Shown: piece by piece, positions 8,256 through 17,649 of the stretch
Numbering within the stretch: position 1 is the first letter of the stretch
Layout of the letters: each line of letters begins with the position of its first letter
Origin: Demequina mangrovi
GTDB lineage: Bacteria > Actinomycetota > Actinomycetes > Actinomycetales > Demequinaceae
Direction: 5' to 3'
DNA: 64,000 bases
Assembly: GCF_000759715.1 (NCBI RefSeq)
Contig: NZ_BBLU01000014.1
Coordinates: 1-64,000 of the forward strand
Notes under the pieces: model-generated
The model's input: the letters and a program-made list of their open reading frames with translations, nothing else
What the model was told of the DNA's origin: nothing
The model's database searches: none
Made by a program: the position numbers and the translations under genes

Positions 8256-8281
8256 CCCTTCCCCGCGCATCGTCCCCTCGC

Positions 8282-8287
8282 TAGGGT
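8282..8287 (+). promoter_or_regulatory. -10 box TAGGGT
   Basis: TAGGGT, GACCGCC, ATG 8295. A GCATCGTCC copy (8267-8275) precedes it. Confidence 0.6.
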
Positions 8288-8294
8288 GACCGCC

Positions 8295-9215
8295 ATGAGG
8301 GGGATCAGAGGCGTGCGCGTCGGCGCGGGCGCGCTCGGGCTGCTGGGCCTGGTCGCGTGGTACGGCGGCGGCAGCCGCCTCGACGTGATCCTCGCGGTCG
8401 CGGGAGCTGTGGTGCTCGCGCTCCTCGTGTGGGAGGGCGTGTCGCGGCTGCGGCACGGGAACGCGGCCGCGGAGTTCGCCGCTTCCCACGGGTGGGAGCA
8501 TCTCCCGCGCACGGCGGCCTACTCGCACCGGTTCTCGGGTGAGCCCTTCGACGCCACGGGCACGTCCGTGCGCCAGGAGGACGTCCTGCGCGGCATGTAC
8601 GGCGGGATCCGGTGCGCGACGTTCACGCACGTGGTCGAGCGCCAGCGCGACGGGGAGCGGTCGACCGCGCAGGTCCACCAGGTCACGCTGGCCGAGCTGC
8701 CGGTGGCGCTGCCGCGCCTCGACATCGTGCCCGAGAACCTCGCCCACCACGTCGCGCAGGCGCTCGGCGGCGTGGACGTCGAGGTCGAGTCCCACGAGTT
8801 CAACCGCCGCTGGCGCGTCATCGCGCGCGACCAGCGCTACGGGCACGACGTCATCGACCCGCGCATGATCGAGCGCCTGCTCGCCCCCGATGCCCACGGG
8901 CGTTCGATCCGCATCACGGGCGGCGCGGTCCTGATCTGGACCCCGGGCCGCGAGAGCGTCGACACGCTCGCGAAGCGGCTCGACGTGGTCGTCGGTGTCG
9001 CGCGACGCATCCCGGCGCACGTGATCCGGCGCTTCAGCGAGGCCGGAGGGTCGCTCGTGGACGACGCCCCGCTCACCGGTCCCGCGTGGGCCACCACGCC
9101 CGGCGTCCTCAACTCGCGGAGCTACACCGGCATCGGCACCGACGCGGACGGCGACGGCGTCGAGGACTGGCGCCAGCGCGGCGAGCATCTGGGCAGCGAC
9201 GACGAGACTCGCTAG
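8295..9215 (+). CDS. Membrane-anchored protein of unknown function, paralogue of 9801-10556
   Basis: 306 residues. Two membrane helices (about 5-22 and 30-50) and a soluble domain. The stretch SHEFNRRWRVIARD through [16 protein letters not shown] is closely matched in the gene after lemA ([30 protein letters not shown]), so the two are paralogues flanking lemA. The C-terminal DADGDGVEDW resembles a Ca-binding loop. ATG 8295 was preferred over an in-frame GTG at 8286 because of the -10 spacing. Possibly a LemA partner. Confidence 0.7.
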   Translation: MRGIRGVRVGAGALGLLGLVAWYGGGSRLDVILAVAGAVVLALLVWEGVSRLRHGNAAAEFAASHGWEHLPRTAAYSHRFSGEPFDATGTSVRQEDVLRGMYGGIRCATFTHVVERQRDGERSTAQVHQVTLAELPVALPRLDIVPENLAHHVAQALGGVDVEVESHEFNRRWRVIARDQRYGHDVIDPRMIERLLAPDAHGRSIRITGGAVLIWTPGRESVDTLAKRLDVVVGVARRIPAHVIRRFSEAGGSLVDDAPLTGPAWATTPGVLNSRSYTGIGTDADGDGVEDWRQRGEHLGSDDETR

Positions 9216-9243
9216 AGTCGCGCAGAGACGTCAGGAGAGACAC

Positions 9244-9801
9244 ATGGAATGGCTCGTCATCGGGATCCTCGTGGTCCTCGTCCTCGTGGTCCTGTGGGCC
9301 ATCACGGCGTACAACGGCCTGGTCAGGCTGAGGAACCTGGTGCAGGAGGCCTGGCGCCAGATCGACGTCGAGCTGCAGCGCCGCCACGACCTCATCCCCA
9401 ACCTCGTCGAGACCGTCAAGGGCTACGCCAAGCACGAGCGCGAGACGCTCGAGGCCGTCACGCAGGCGCGCACCATCGCCGCCGCGCCCGGCTCGTCCCC
9501 CGCGGAGCAGGCGGCTCAGGAGAACGTCCTCACCCAGGCGCTCGGAAGGCTGTTCGCGGTCGCCGAGGCGTACCCGGACCTCAAGGCCAACCAGAACTTC
9601 ATGCAGCTCCAGCAGGAGCTCACCAACACCGAGGACCGCGTCGCCGCGGGCCGTCGGTTCTACAACGCGAACGTGCGGACCCTCAACACGCGCATCGAGA
9701 CGTTCCCGACCGTGTTCATCGCGAACATGTTCGGCTTCACGCGCGAGGAGTACTTCGAGACCGTCGAGGCCGCGCGCCAGGCGCCGAACGTGCAGTTCTG
9801 A
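9244..9801 (+). CDS. lemA: LemA family protein
   Basis: 185 residues: one N-terminal membrane helix (residues 3-24), then the helical LemA domain with NGLVRLRNLVQEAWRQIDVE, LQRRHDLIPNLVETVKGYAKH, ERETLEAVTQAR and the conserved end RRFYNANVRTLNTRIETFP. LemA proteins are membrane-anchored with an extracellular or periplasmic helical bundle; their molecular role is unsettled. CAGGAGAGACAC precedes ATG 9244. Its stop overlaps the start of the next gene by one base, so the two are co-translated. Confidence 0.93.
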   Translation: MEWLVIGILVVLVLVVLWAITAYNGLVRLRNLVQEAWRQIDVELQRRHDLIPNLVETVKGYAKHERETLEAVTQARTIAAAPGSSPAEQAAQENVLTQALGRLFAVAEAYPDLKANQNFMQLQQELTNTEDRVAAGRRFYNANVRTLNTRIETFPTVFIANMFGFTREEYFETVEAARQAPNVQF

Positions 9802-10556
9802 TGGACCCTGCGGAGCTCATCCTGCCGGGCTCCTACGACGCCGCCTTCTCGGCCGCGTTCGTCCTCTTCCCGCTGTTCTTCCTCGGCGTCGTCGCGCTCA
9901 TCGTGGTCCTCGGCGTGCGCGGGTTCCTCGGGGCGCGGCGTCGCCGCGAGGCGGTCGCGGCGACGGTCGCCGCCCATCACCTCGGCCACCTCGCCGAGGA
10001 CCCGGCCCGCGCCTCGTACTTCTCCAGCCCGCCGTTCGGGCTCGGCCGCAGGCGCCGGGCCAGGGACGTCGTGTGGGGGACGATGGGCGGCCGGCCGTTC
10101 GAGACCTTCGCGTACTCGTACGAGACCGAGAGCCGCGACACCGAGGGGCGTACCCGCACCACCACGCACACCTTTCAGGTGACGTGGGTGCCCCTCCCCG
10201 CGCCGCTGCCCACGGTGCGGCTCACGGGCGACAACGCGATGCTCCGCGCGCTCGGGCGCCTGGGCGGCCGCGACCTCGACACCGAGTCGCACGAGTTCAA
10301 CCAGCGCTGGAAGGTGCAGGCCGATGACGAGCGCGTCGCGCACGCGATCCTCACGCCCCGCATGATCGAGCGGCTGCTCGGCGCGGACCTGGTCGGGCGA
10401 GCCTTCGTGATCGAGGGCTCCGCGCTGTACTCGTACGCGCCGTCCGCGAGCGACCTCGCCGAGCTTCCCCTGGTGGTCGGCGCGCTGCACGAGCTCGCCG
10501 ACGGCATCCCCGCCTTCCTCTTCGAGGGCCCCCGCGAGGCCGACCCCGCCTCCTGA
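9801..10556 (+). CDS. Membrane protein co-transcribed with lemA
   Basis: 251 residues. One or two N-terminal hydrophobic helices (about 15-42), then a soluble domain. ATG 9801 shares its A with the lemA stop (TGATG). The core ([44 protein letters not shown]) matches the paralogue at 8295-9215. Genes of this type commonly accompany LemA. Biochemical function unknown. Confidence 0.7.
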   Translation: MDPAELILPGSYDAAFSAAFVLFPLFFLGVVALIVVLGVRGFLGARRRREAVAATVAAHHLGHLAEDPARASYFSSPPFGLGRRRRARDVVWGTMGGRPFETFAYSYETESRDTEGRTRTTTHTFQVTWVPLPAPLPTVRLTGDNAMLRALGRLGGRDLDTESHEFNQRWKVQADDERVAHAILTPRMIERLLGADLVGRAFVIEGSALYSYAPSASDLAELPLVVGALHELADGIPAFLFEGPREADPAS

Positions 10557-10587
10557 CGCATCGTCCGCGCCCGGGACCGCGCCCTGG

Positions 10588-10593
10588 GAGGAT
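10588..10593 (+). promoter_or_regulatory. Weak -10 box GAGGAT of purT
   Basis: GAGGAT then GAGCGC then ATG 10600. The first base departs from the TANNNT rule, but the spacing matches the other leaderless starts here; GGGAGGATG could instead act as a ribosome-binding site. Confidence 0.35.
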
Positions 10594-10599
10594 GAGCGC

Positions 10600-11805
10600 A
10601 TGACCGTCACCCTCGGCACCCCGCTGTCCGCGCACGCGACCCGCGCGCTCCTCCTCGGCTCCGGCGAGCTCGGCAAGGAGGTCGCCCTCGAGCTCATGCG
10701 CCTCGGCGCCGAGGTGATCGCCGTCGACCGCTATCCGGACGCGCCCGCGATGCAGGTCGCGCACCGGTCCCACGTGGTCGACATGCTCGACCCGGTCGCG
10801 CTGCGCGCGCTCCTCGAGGCGGAGCGCCCGCACCTCGTGATCCCCGAGATCGAGGCGATCGCGACCTCGGTGCTCGCGGACGTCGAGCGCGAGGGCCTCG
10901 CAACCGTCATCCCGACCGCGCGCGCGACGCAGCTGACCATGGACCGCGAGGGCATCCGCCGCCTCGCTGCGGAGGAGCTGGGCCTGCCCACCTCGCCCTA
11001 CCGCTTCGTCGACACGCGCGACGGGCTCGCCGCCGCGGTCGAGGTGCTGGGCCTGCCGGTCGTGGTGAAGCCCGTGATGTCCTCGTCCGGCAAGGGCCAG
11101 TCGGTGATCCGCGCGGTCGAGGACATCGACGGCTCGTGGACCTACGCGGTCGAGGGCGGCCGCGCCGAGGGCAGCCGCATCATCGTCGAGGGCTTCGTCG
11201 ACTTCGACTACGAGATCACCCAGCTCACCGTCCGCCACGCGGGAGGCGTGACCTTCCTCGACCCGGTGGGCCACATCCAGGTCGACGGTGATTACCGCGA
11301 GTCCTGGCAGCCGCAGCCCATGTCCGAGGCGGCGCTCGCCGAGTCGCGGCGCATCGCGGACACCGTCACCGCGGCGCTCGGCGGCTACGGCGTCTTCGGC
11401 GTCGAGCTGTTCGTGCGCGGCGACGAGGTGATCTTCTCCGAGGTCTCGCCGCGCCCGCACGACACGGGGCTGGTCACCTTGGCCTCGCAGGACCTCAGCG
11501 AGTTCGCGCTCCACGCGCGCGCCGTGCTCGGGCTGCCCGTCGCGGAGGTGCTGACGCTCGGCCCGACCGCCTCGTGCGCGGTCCTCGCGGAGGGCTCCGG
11601 CGTGCCCGTGTTCTCGGGCGTGGACGATGCGCTTGCGGCCCCCGGCACGGACCTGCGCCTCTTCGGCAAGCCGCGCGTCGACGGCCGCCGCCGCGTCGCC
11701 GTCACCGTCGCGCGGGGCGCCGATGTCGACGAGGCGCGCGCCAAGGCCCGTGACGCTGCCGCGTCGCTGCGGATCGAGCTGCGCGAGGACCCCGCCGGGT
11801 CCTGA
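10600..11805 (+). CDS. purT: Formate-dependent GAR transformylase
   Basis: 401 residues, ATP-grasp fold. Makes formylglycinamide ribonucleotide from GAR, formate and ATP, replacing the folate-dependent PurN. Visible: [20 protein letters not shown] at the N terminus (substrate/Rossmann part), the ATP-grasp segment [18 protein letters not shown], metal ligands around [20 protein letters not shown], and [20 protein letters not shown]. Full length. Stands alone with its own start signal. Confidence 0.95.
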   Translation: MTVTLGTPLSAHATRALLLGSGELGKEVALELMRLGAEVIAVDRYPDAPAMQVAHRSHVVDMLDPVALRALLEAERPHLVIPEIEAIATSVLADVEREGLATVIPTARATQLTMDREGIRRLAAEELGLPTSPYRFVDTRDGLAAAVEVLGLPVVVKPVMSSSGKGQSVIRAVEDIDGSWTYAVEGGRAEGSRIIVEGFVDFDYEITQLTVRHAGGVTFLDPVGHIQVDGDYRESWQPQPMSEAALAESRRIADTVTAALGGYGVFGVELFVRGDEVIFSEVSPRPHDTGLVTLASQDLSEFALHARAVLGLPVAEVLTLGPTASCAVLAEGSGVPVFSGVDDALAAPGTDLRLFGKPRVDGRRRVAVTVARGADVDEARAKARDAAASLRIELREDPAGS

Positions 11806-11850
11806 ACTTGGTCCGGAGCCCGGTCCCGACGAGCGGTGGGCCGGGGTTGG

Positions 11851-11856
11851 TAGCGT
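11851..11856 (+). promoter_or_regulatory. -10 box TAGCGT of the NatAB-like operon
   Basis: TAGCGT, CGGGCGG, GTG 11864. This fixes the start of the ATPase gene, which otherwise has several upstream in-frame candidates. Confidence 0.6.
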
Positions 11857-11863
11857 CGGGCGG

Positions 11864-12760
11864 GTGACCCACCCCTCCCTCGCGGTTCAGGACCTCACGC
11901 ACGACTTCGGAGACCGGCGCGCCCTCGACGGCGTGTCCTTCGAGGTGCGTCCCGGTCGTCTCACGGGCTTCGTCGGCGCGAACGGCGCCGGCAAGACCAC
12001 CACGATGCGCGCCATCGTCGGCGTGCTCGCCCCCGATGCGGGGAAGGTGACCTTCGGCGGCGAGCCGATGACGCTCGGGGCGCGGCGCCGCATCGGCTAC
12101 ATGCCGGAGGAGCGCGGCCTCTACCCCAAGATGAAGGTCGCCGAGCAGCTGGTCTACCTCGGGCGCGTGCTCGGGGTGCCGCGCGCGACCGCGCAGGCGC
12201 GCGCCGCGTCGCTGCTCGAGACCCTCGGGCTGTCGGACCGCGCCGACGACCTGCTCCACACGCTGTCGCTGGGCAACCAGCAGCGCGTGCAGGTCGCGGC
12301 GGCGCTGATCCATGAGCCCGACCTGCTCATCCTCGACGAGCCGTTCTCCGGCCTCGACCCCATCGCGATGGACACGATGGCGGCGCATCTCCGCGGCCGT
12401 GCGGACGCGGGCGTGCCCGTGCTGTTCTCGAGCCATCAGCTCGACATGGTCGAGCGGCTGTGCGACGACCTCGTGCTCATCCACGAGGGCCGCGTGGTCG
12501 CGGCCGGCGACGCCCGCGCGCTGCGCGAGGAGCGTGCCGGGCGGCGGTTCCGGGTCGCGGTCGACGGCAGCCCCGGATGGGCGCCCGACCTGCCGGGCAT
12601 GACCCTCGTCGAGGCCGGGCGGCAGGGGACGCTCGTCGATCTCGACGACGCCGCCGACCCGCAGGCGCTGCTCGCCGCGGCGCAGGCGGTCGGGCCCGTC
12701 ACCCACTACTCGCGGGTGCTGCCGTCGCTGTCCGACCTCTTCGCGGAGGTGGTCCGATGA
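11864..12760 (+). CDS. ABC exporter ATP-binding protein, NatA-like
   Basis: 298 residues. Walker A GANGAGKTTT around residues 38-46, signature LSLGNQQRVQVAAAL, Walker B LLILDEPFSGLDP, H-loop FSSHQLD. The LSLGNQQR variant and the 80-residue C-terminal extension are typical of the NatA/YhaQ group that pairs with a NatB-type permease to export sodium or other small molecules. Start GTG 11864 follows a -10 box. ATGA overlap with the permease gene. Confidence 0.88.
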   Translation: MTHPSLAVQDLTHDFGDRRALDGVSFEVRPGRLTGFVGANGAGKTTTMRAIVGVLAPDAGKVTFGGEPMTLGARRRIGYMPEERGLYPKMKVAEQLVYLGRVLGVPRATAQARAASLLETLGLSDRADDLLHTLSLGNQQRVQVAAALIHEPDLLILDEPFSGLDPIAMDTMAAHLRGRADAGVPVLFSSHQLDMVERLCDDLVLIHEGRVVAAGDARALREERAGRRFRVAVDGSPGWAPDLPGMTLVEAGRQGTLVDLDDAADPQALLAAAQAVGPVTHYSRVLPSLSDLFAEVVR

Positions 12761-13968
12761 CCGCGTCGCGGGGTGCGTCGCGCACCGACCTCATCCGCCT
12801 CGTCGCGGGCCGCGAGATCGCGGTGAAGATCCGCGACAAGGGCTTCCTCGCGTCGACGCTCGTCTTCGTCGCCGTCATCGTCATCGCGATCGTGGTGCCG
12901 ACCCTGATCGAGGGGGACACCCCGGAGTACACCGTCGCGAGCACCGCCGACGCGCGGCCCGTCGCGGAGACCGCCGCCGCGATCGGCGCCGACGGCGGGC
13001 TGGGCCTGCCCGAGGCCGCGATCACCGTGATCGATGCCGAGGACCCGGCCGCCGCCGTGGCCGACCCGGACGTCGACGCGGCGCTCTCGCTCGATCCGGA
13101 CGGCGCGGTCGTGGTGACCGCCCGCGAGGGGGTCCCCGGCGCGCTCGAGGAGCTGGTCGCCACGGCATCGGCCGCCGCGTCCGCGCAGGCGGTGGCCGCC
13201 GAGGCGGGCCTGAGCGCCGACCAGGTCGCGGCCCTCACGACCCCGACGCCGCCCCGCGTCGACCTGCTCGAGCCGAAGGAGGAGCAGCCGGTGCCGCCGG
13301 AGCTCGTGGTCGTGATCTTCGGCTTCATGTTCTACTTCACGGTCCTCACCTTCGGCGTCGCGATCGCGCAGTCGGTGGTCGAGGAGAAGTCCTCGCGTGT
13401 GGTGGAGATCCTCGTCGCCGCCGTGCCGATCCGCTGGCTGCTCGCGGGCAAGGTGCTCGGTAACGCCGTGATGGCGCTGGGCCAGGTGGTGCTCATCGTC
13501 GGCGCGGGACTGCTGGGCGCGCGTGCGATGGGCCAGGGCGAGATCGTCTCGCAGGTGCTCGTGGTGAGCGGGTGGTTCCTCGCGTTCTTCGTGCTCGGCT
13601 TCCTCATGCTCGCGTGCCTGTGGGCCGTCGCGGGCTCGCTCGCGTCCCGGATCGAGGAGCTGCAGTCGACCACGCTCTACATGCAGATCGCGGTGATGGT
13701 GCCGTTCTTCACCGCGATCTTCCTGCAGACCGAGAGCCCCGCGCGCATCGCGCTGTCGTACTTCCCGCTCACCGCGCCGCTGCTCATGCCGGCGCGGGTC
13801 GCGACCGGGGACGCGGCGGCCTGGGAGCCCTGGGTCGCGATGGGCGTGGTCGCGCTCACCGCGCTCGCGCTCGTCGCGATCGGCGCGCGCCTGTACGCGG
13901 GCTCGGTGCTCAACACGTCGTCGCGCACCAAGCTGGGCGGCGCGTGGGCGGCGGGCGGCCGCGCGTGA
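12757..13968 (+). CDS. ABC exporter permease, NatB-like (ABC-2 family)
   Basis: 403 residues. A first membrane helix (about 25-48) is followed by a large external domain (about 50-180, rich in Asp and Ala), then five or six helices including IFGFMFYFTVLTFGVAIAQS and the conserved VVEEKSSRVVEILVAAVPIR. This is the ABC-2/NatB (YhaP) plan, which pairs with the preceding ATPase. The start overlaps its stop (ATGA). Substrate not determinable. Confidence 0.85.
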   Translation: MTASRGASRTDLIRLVAGREIAVKIRDKGFLASTLVFVAVIVIAIVVPTLIEGDTPEYTVASTADARPVAETAAAIGADGGLGLPEAAITVIDAEDPAAAVADPDVDAALSLDPDGAVVVTAREGVPGALEELVATASAAASAQAVAAEAGLSADQVAALTTPTPPRVDLLEPKEEQPVPPELVVVIFGFMFYFTVLTFGVAIAQSVVEEKSSRVVEILVAAVPIRWLLAGKVLGNAVMALGQVVLIVGAGLLGARAMGQGEIVSQVLVVSGWFLAFFVLGFLMLACLWAVAGSLASRIEELQSTTLYMQIAVMVPFFTAIFLQTESPARIALSYFPLTAPLLMPARVATGDAAAWEPWVAMGVVALTALALVAIGARLYAGSVLNTSSRTKLGGAWAAGGRA

Positions 13969-14630
13969 CCTCGGCCGACGGGCCCGGCGGCGAGGCCGAG
14001 GGCGACCAGGCCCCGGCGCACGGCGTCGGACCGTGGGAGGGCGCGTGGCCCGCCGATGAGCGCTACGACCCCGAGCTGCTGCGCGACGGCGACCGCCGCA
14101 ACGTGGTCGACCGCTACCGCTACTGGCGCCACGAGGCGATCGTCGCGGACCTCGACGCACGGCGGCACCCCTTCCACGTCGCGATCGAGAACTGGCAGCA
14201 CGACCTCAACATCGGCTCCGTGGTGCGCACCGCCAACGCGTTCCTCGCGCGCGAGGTCCACATCGTCGGCAACCGCCGCTGGAACCGCCGCGGCGCGATG
14301 GTGACCGACCGCTATCAGCACATCCGTCACCACCCCACCGTGGAGGACCTCGCGACCTGGGCGGTCGGGGAGGGGCTGCCGGTCATCGGCATCGACAACC
14401 TGCCGGGCTCGGTGCCGCTCGAGACCTACGAGCTGCCGCGCGCGTGCGTGCTGGTCTTCGGTCAGGAGTCCGTCGGGCTGTCCGACGCCGTGCGCGAGGT
14501 CGCGACCGCGACGCTGGCGATCGGTCAGTACGGGTCGACGCGGTCGATCAACGCGGGCGCGGCGGCCGCGATCGCGATGCACGCGTGGGTGCGCCGTCAC
14601 GGAGACATCGCGGCCGGTCATCTCGGCTGA
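13965..14630 (+). CDS. TrmH/SpoU-family RNA 2'-O-methyltransferase
   Basis: 221 residues. Carries the three SPOUT motifs: NIGSVVRTANAFLAREV (motif 1), VFGQESVGLSDAV (motif 2) and RSINAGAAAAIAMHAW (motif 3), which form the SAM-binding trefoil knot. Target rRNA or tRNA position unknown. GTG 13965 overlaps the permease stop (GTGA), an arrangement that puts it at the end of the exporter operon, probably by chance linkage. Confidence 0.88.
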   Translation: MTSADGPGGEAEGDQAPAHGVGPWEGAWPADERYDPELLRDGDRRNVVDRYRYWRHEAIVADLDARRHPFHVAIENWQHDLNIGSVVRTANAFLAREVHIVGNRRWNRRGAMVTDRYQHIRHHPTVEDLATWAVGEGLPVIGIDNLPGSVPLETYELPRACVLVFGQESVGLSDAVREVATATLAIGQYGSTRSINAGAAAAIAMHAWVRRHGDIAAGHLG

Positions 14631-14726
14631 GCAATCCTGCGCGAGGCATGTCGATCCGTTGCCTCCGCTGCGTCGTACGGGTGAGACTCGGGAGGTGCCC
14701 GGGCTCATCGATGCGAAGGATCTGCC

Positions 14727-15083
14727 ATGAAGTACCTGCTGCTCATCGTCTCCGACCCCACCCTTCCGTCGCCCGAGCCGGGTGACGAGGGCTTCGACGC
14801 CTACATGGGCGCGTGGACCCGGTACACCCAGGACATGATCGAGGCCGGCGCCTACGGCGGCGGCGAGGCGCTCCAGGGCGCCGAGACCGCGACCACCGTC
14901 CGCCATCAGGACGGCGCCACCACCGTGGTCGACGGGCCGTTCGCCGAGCTCAAGGAGCATGTGGGCGGCTACTACGTGGTCGACGTCGACACGCTCGACG
15001 ACGCCCTCGCGTGGGCGAAGCGGCTGCCCGTCGGGACAGGAGCGGTCGAGGTCCGGCCCATCTTCCCCACGGACGGGTTCTGA
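14727..15083 (+). CDS. DGPF/YCII-domain protein
   Basis: 118 residues: MKYLLLIVSDP at the start, then VVDGPFAELKEHVGGYYVVD, the DGPF motif of YCII-related proteins. Genes of this kind are the standard partners of ECF42-type sigma factors, and one follows directly, which supports both calls. The family is ferredoxin-like in fold; its enzymatic role is unclear. AAGGAT precedes ATG 14727. Confidence 0.88.
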   Translation: MKYLLLIVSDPTLPSPEPGDEGFDAYMGAWTRYTQDMIEAGAYGGGEALQGAETATTVRHQDGATTVVDGPFAELKEHVGGYYVVDVDTLDDALAWAKRLPVGTGAVEVRPIFPTDGF

Positions 15084-16339
15084 CCGAGCCCGCGGACGAT
15101 GCGGCGCTCACCCGCGTCGCCCGGGAGGAGGGCGGGCGCCTGCTCGCCCTCCTCGCCGACCGTCTGGGCGATCTCGACGCCGCGCACGACTGCCTCCAGG
15201 AGGCCTACGCCAAGGCGGCCGCGACCTGGCCCGAGCGCGGGCTCCCCGACGATCCCGCCGCGTGGGTCTACGTGGTCGCGCGCAACGCGGGCATCGACCG
15301 GCTGCGCCGCGACGCCGCCGCCGGTCGGCGGGTCGCCGCGCAGTCCCGGGTGCTCGAGACGGGGGTCGCGCGCGACGATGCGGCTGCGCCGGAGGACCCC
15401 CGCACCCGTCTCATCGCCGAGGAGGCGGAGGTCGGCGACGAGCAGCTCCGCCTCCTCCTGCTGTGCTGCCACCCGGCGCTGTCGCGCGAGACCCAGGTGG
15501 TGCTGACGCTCCGGCTCGCGGGCGGGCTCACCACCCAGGAGATCGCCGCCGCCTTCCTCCTGCCGGAGGTGACGGTCCAGCAGCGCATCGTGCGCGCGAA
15601 GCGCAAGATCCGCGACGCCCGCATCCCGCTGGTGATCCCCGCGGACCTGTCCGAGCGCGCCGCGGTGCTCGCGACGGTGCTCGGGCTCATCTTCAACGAG
15701 GGCTACGTCGCGCATTCCGCATCGGCGGGCACGCTCACCCGCGTCGCGCTCGCGGACCAGGCGATCCGCCTCACCGCGGCCGCCGCCGACGCGCTTCCCG
15801 GTGAGCCCGAGCTGGCCGGGCTGCTCGCGCTCGAGCTGTTCCACCGCTCGCGGGAGGAGGCCCGCACCGACGAGAGCGGCGCACTGGTGCGCCTCGCCGA
15901 TCAGGACCGCTCGCGCTGGGACCGGGTGATGATCGCGCGGGGCTACGCGGTGCTGGGCCGCGTGCTCGCGCAGCGCCGGCTGGGGCCGTGGCAGGTCCAG
16001 GCCCTCATCGCCGCGGAGCACACCCGGGAGACCACGGACTGGGAGCGCATCGTCCGCTACTACGACCTGCTCCTCGAGATGCAGCCCGGCGCGGTGGTGC
16101 GGCTGTCGCGCGCGGTGGCGCTGGCGGAGGTCTCCGGGCCGGTCGCGGCGCTCGAGGAGATCGCGGGAGTGGACGGGCTCGACGGCTACCACCTGCTCCA
16201 CGCCGCGCGAGGGGACCTGCTCGAGCGGACCGGCGACGCGGCCGGCGCCCGCGCGGCCTGGGAGCGCGCCGCCGCGCTCGCGACCAACCCCGCTGAGGCG
16301 GCCTACGCACGCGGGCGGGCCGAGGCGTGCGCCCGGTGA
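15080..16339 (+). CDS. ECF42-type RNA polymerase sigma factor with C-terminal helical domain
   Basis: About 419 residues. Sigma region 2 includes DRLGDLDAAHDCLQEAYAKA and YVVARNAGIDRLRRD; region 4 is LRLAGGLTTQEIAAAFLLPE followed by VTVQQRIVRAKRKI. A roughly 220-residue TPR-like extension follows (LELFHRSREEAR, RVMIARGYAVLGR), as in ECF42 factors, which usually lack a classical anti-sigma. The start is odd: no ATG, GTG or TTG lies in frame between 15011 and the sigma domain. A CTG at 15080 overlapping the upstream stop (CTGA), or GTG 15011, must be used. Confidence 0.85.
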   Translation: MTEPADDAALTRVAREEGGRLLALLADRLGDLDAAHDCLQEAYAKAAATWPERGLPDDPAAWVYVVARNAGIDRLRRDAAAGRRVAAQSRVLETGVARDDAAAPEDPRTRLIAEEAEVGDEQLRLLLLCCHPALSRETQVVLTLRLAGGLTTQEIAAAFLLPEVTVQQRIVRAKRKIRDARIPLVIPADLSERAAVLATVLGLIFNEGYVAHSASAGTLTRVALADQAIRLTAAAADALPGEPELAGLLALELFHRSREEARTDESGALVRLADQDRSRWDRVMIARGYAVLGRVLAQRRLGPWQVQALIAAEHTRETTDWERIVRYYDLLLEMQPGAVVRLSRAVALAEVSGPVAALEEIAGVDGLDGYHLLHAARGDLLERTGDAAGARAAWERAAALATNPAEAAYARGRAEACAR

Positions 16340-16456
16340 CGCATCGTCCCTACCTGCCCGGACGGGGCCCGTGATCTGGGACCTTCGCCACCACCGCCGT
16401 GCCGATTTCTGACAGAATGGCTGGCGGTTCCATCCGCACAAGCTCAGGAGTTACCC

Positions 16457-17476
16457 ATGGCTATCGCCACCGTTGAGTCGTATGCCGCGATGCTGGACGC
16501 CGCCAAGGCCGGCGGCTACGCGTTCCCCGCGGTCAACATCACCTCGTCCTCCACCATCACCGCGGCCATCCAGGGCTTCGCGGAGGCGGAGTCGGACGGC
16601 ATCATCCAGGTCTCGGTCGGTGGCGGTCAGTACGCCTCGGGCGGCACCATCAAGGACCAGGTCGTCGGCTCGCTCGCGCTCGCCGCCTTCGCCCGCGAGG
16701 TCGCGGACTCCTACGGCGTCACCATCGCGCTCCACACCGACCACTGCCACAAGACCTACCTGGACAGCTGGCTCAAGCCGCTCCTCCAGATCGAGGCGGA
16801 CCAGGTCGCGGCCGGTGGCCAGCCGATCTTCAACTCGCACATGTGGGACGGCTCGACCGTGCCGATGGACGAGAACCTCCTCATCTCGGAGGAGCTCCTC
16901 GAGCTGTCGCAGGCCGCCAAGACGATCCTCGAGATCGAGATCGGCGTCGTCGGCGGCGAGGAGGACGGCCACTCGGCCGAGATCAACGACAAGCTCTACT
17001 CGACCCCCGAGGACGGCATCGCCACCATCGAGAAGCTGGGTCTGGGCGAGAAGGGCCGCTACCTCACCGCGATGACCTTCGGCAACGTGCACGGCGCGTA
17101 CAAGCCGGGCGCCGTGAAGCTCCGCCCGGAGATCCTCGGCGACATCCAGGCCGCCGCCGCCGCGAAGTTCGGCAAGGAGAACCCCTTCGACCTCGTGTTC
17201 CACGGCGGCTCGGGCTCGACGGCCGAGGAGATCGCGACCGCGGTCTCGCACGGTGTCATCAAGATGAACATCGACACGGACACGCAGTACGCGTACACGC
17301 GTCCCGTGGTCGACCACATGATGAAGAACTACGACGGCGTCCTCAAGGTCGACGGCGAGTGGGGCAACAAGAAGGCCTACGACCCGCGCGCCTGGTACAA
17401 GTCGGCCGAGGCCGGCATGGCCGCCCGCATCGTCGAGGCGTGCCAGCAGCTCGGCTCCGCCGGCAAGAAGATCTGA
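16457..17476 (+). CDS. fba: Class II fructose-bisphosphate aldolase
   Basis: 339 residues, full length. Zinc-dependent aldolase of glycolysis and gluconeogenesis, splitting fructose 1,6-bisphosphate. Zinc and substrate residues are visible in ALHTDHCHKTYLDSW, EIEIGVVGGEEDGH, FGNVHGAYKPG and LVFHGGSGSTAEEI. Codon use is strongly biased, as expected of a highly expressed gene. CAGGAG precedes ATG 16457. It forms its own unit, closed by the strong hairpin at 17495-17526. The 117-base upstream gap should hold its promoter. Confidence 0.96.
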   Translation: MAIATVESYAAMLDAAKAGGYAFPAVNITSSSTITAAIQGFAEAESDGIIQVSVGGGQYASGGTIKDQVVGSLALAAFAREVADSYGVTIALHTDHCHKTYLDSWLKPLLQIEADQVAAGGQPIFNSHMWDGSTVPMDENLLISEELLELSQAAKTILEIEIGVVGGEEDGHSAEINDKLYSTPEDGIATIEKLGLGEKGRYLTAMTFGNVHGAYKPGAVKLRPEILGDIQAAAAAKFGKENPFDLVFHGGSGSTAEEIATAVSHGVIKMNIDTDTQYAYTRPVVDHMMKNYDGVLKVDGEWGNKKAYDPRAWYKSAEAGMAARIVEACQQLGSAGKKI

Positions 17477-17494
17477 GCGATCGACATGTAGGCG

Positions 17495-17526
17495 AGGCCT
17501 CCGCGGTCGCATGACCGCGGAGGCCT
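17495..17526 (+). terminator. Strong terminator after fba
   Basis: Perfect 14-bp stem (AGGCCTCCGCGGTC with GACCGCGGAGGCCT) and a GCAT loop, followed by TCGC. The strongest hairpin in the window. Confidence 0.85.
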
Positions 17527-17575
17527 TCGCACGTTCGGGCCGGTGCGCGCTGCAGGTGCGGCGCGCATCGGCCGA

Positions 17576-17604
17576 TAGCCTGTGAGGGGCGTTCCGCGCC
17601 TCAC
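17576..17604 (+). promoter_or_regulatory. purA promoter with hairpin at the predicted mRNA 5' end
   Basis: TAGCCT (17576-17581) is a likely -10. Directly after it, GTGAGG (17582-17587) and CCTCAC (17599-17604) pair around an inner GCG/CGC stem, so the leader of about 60 bases would begin with a hairpin. Confidence 0.45.
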
Positions 17605-17649
17605 AAGATTTCAAGTCCCGGCGGGATGCCGGGCGAAGGGGAGGGCACG

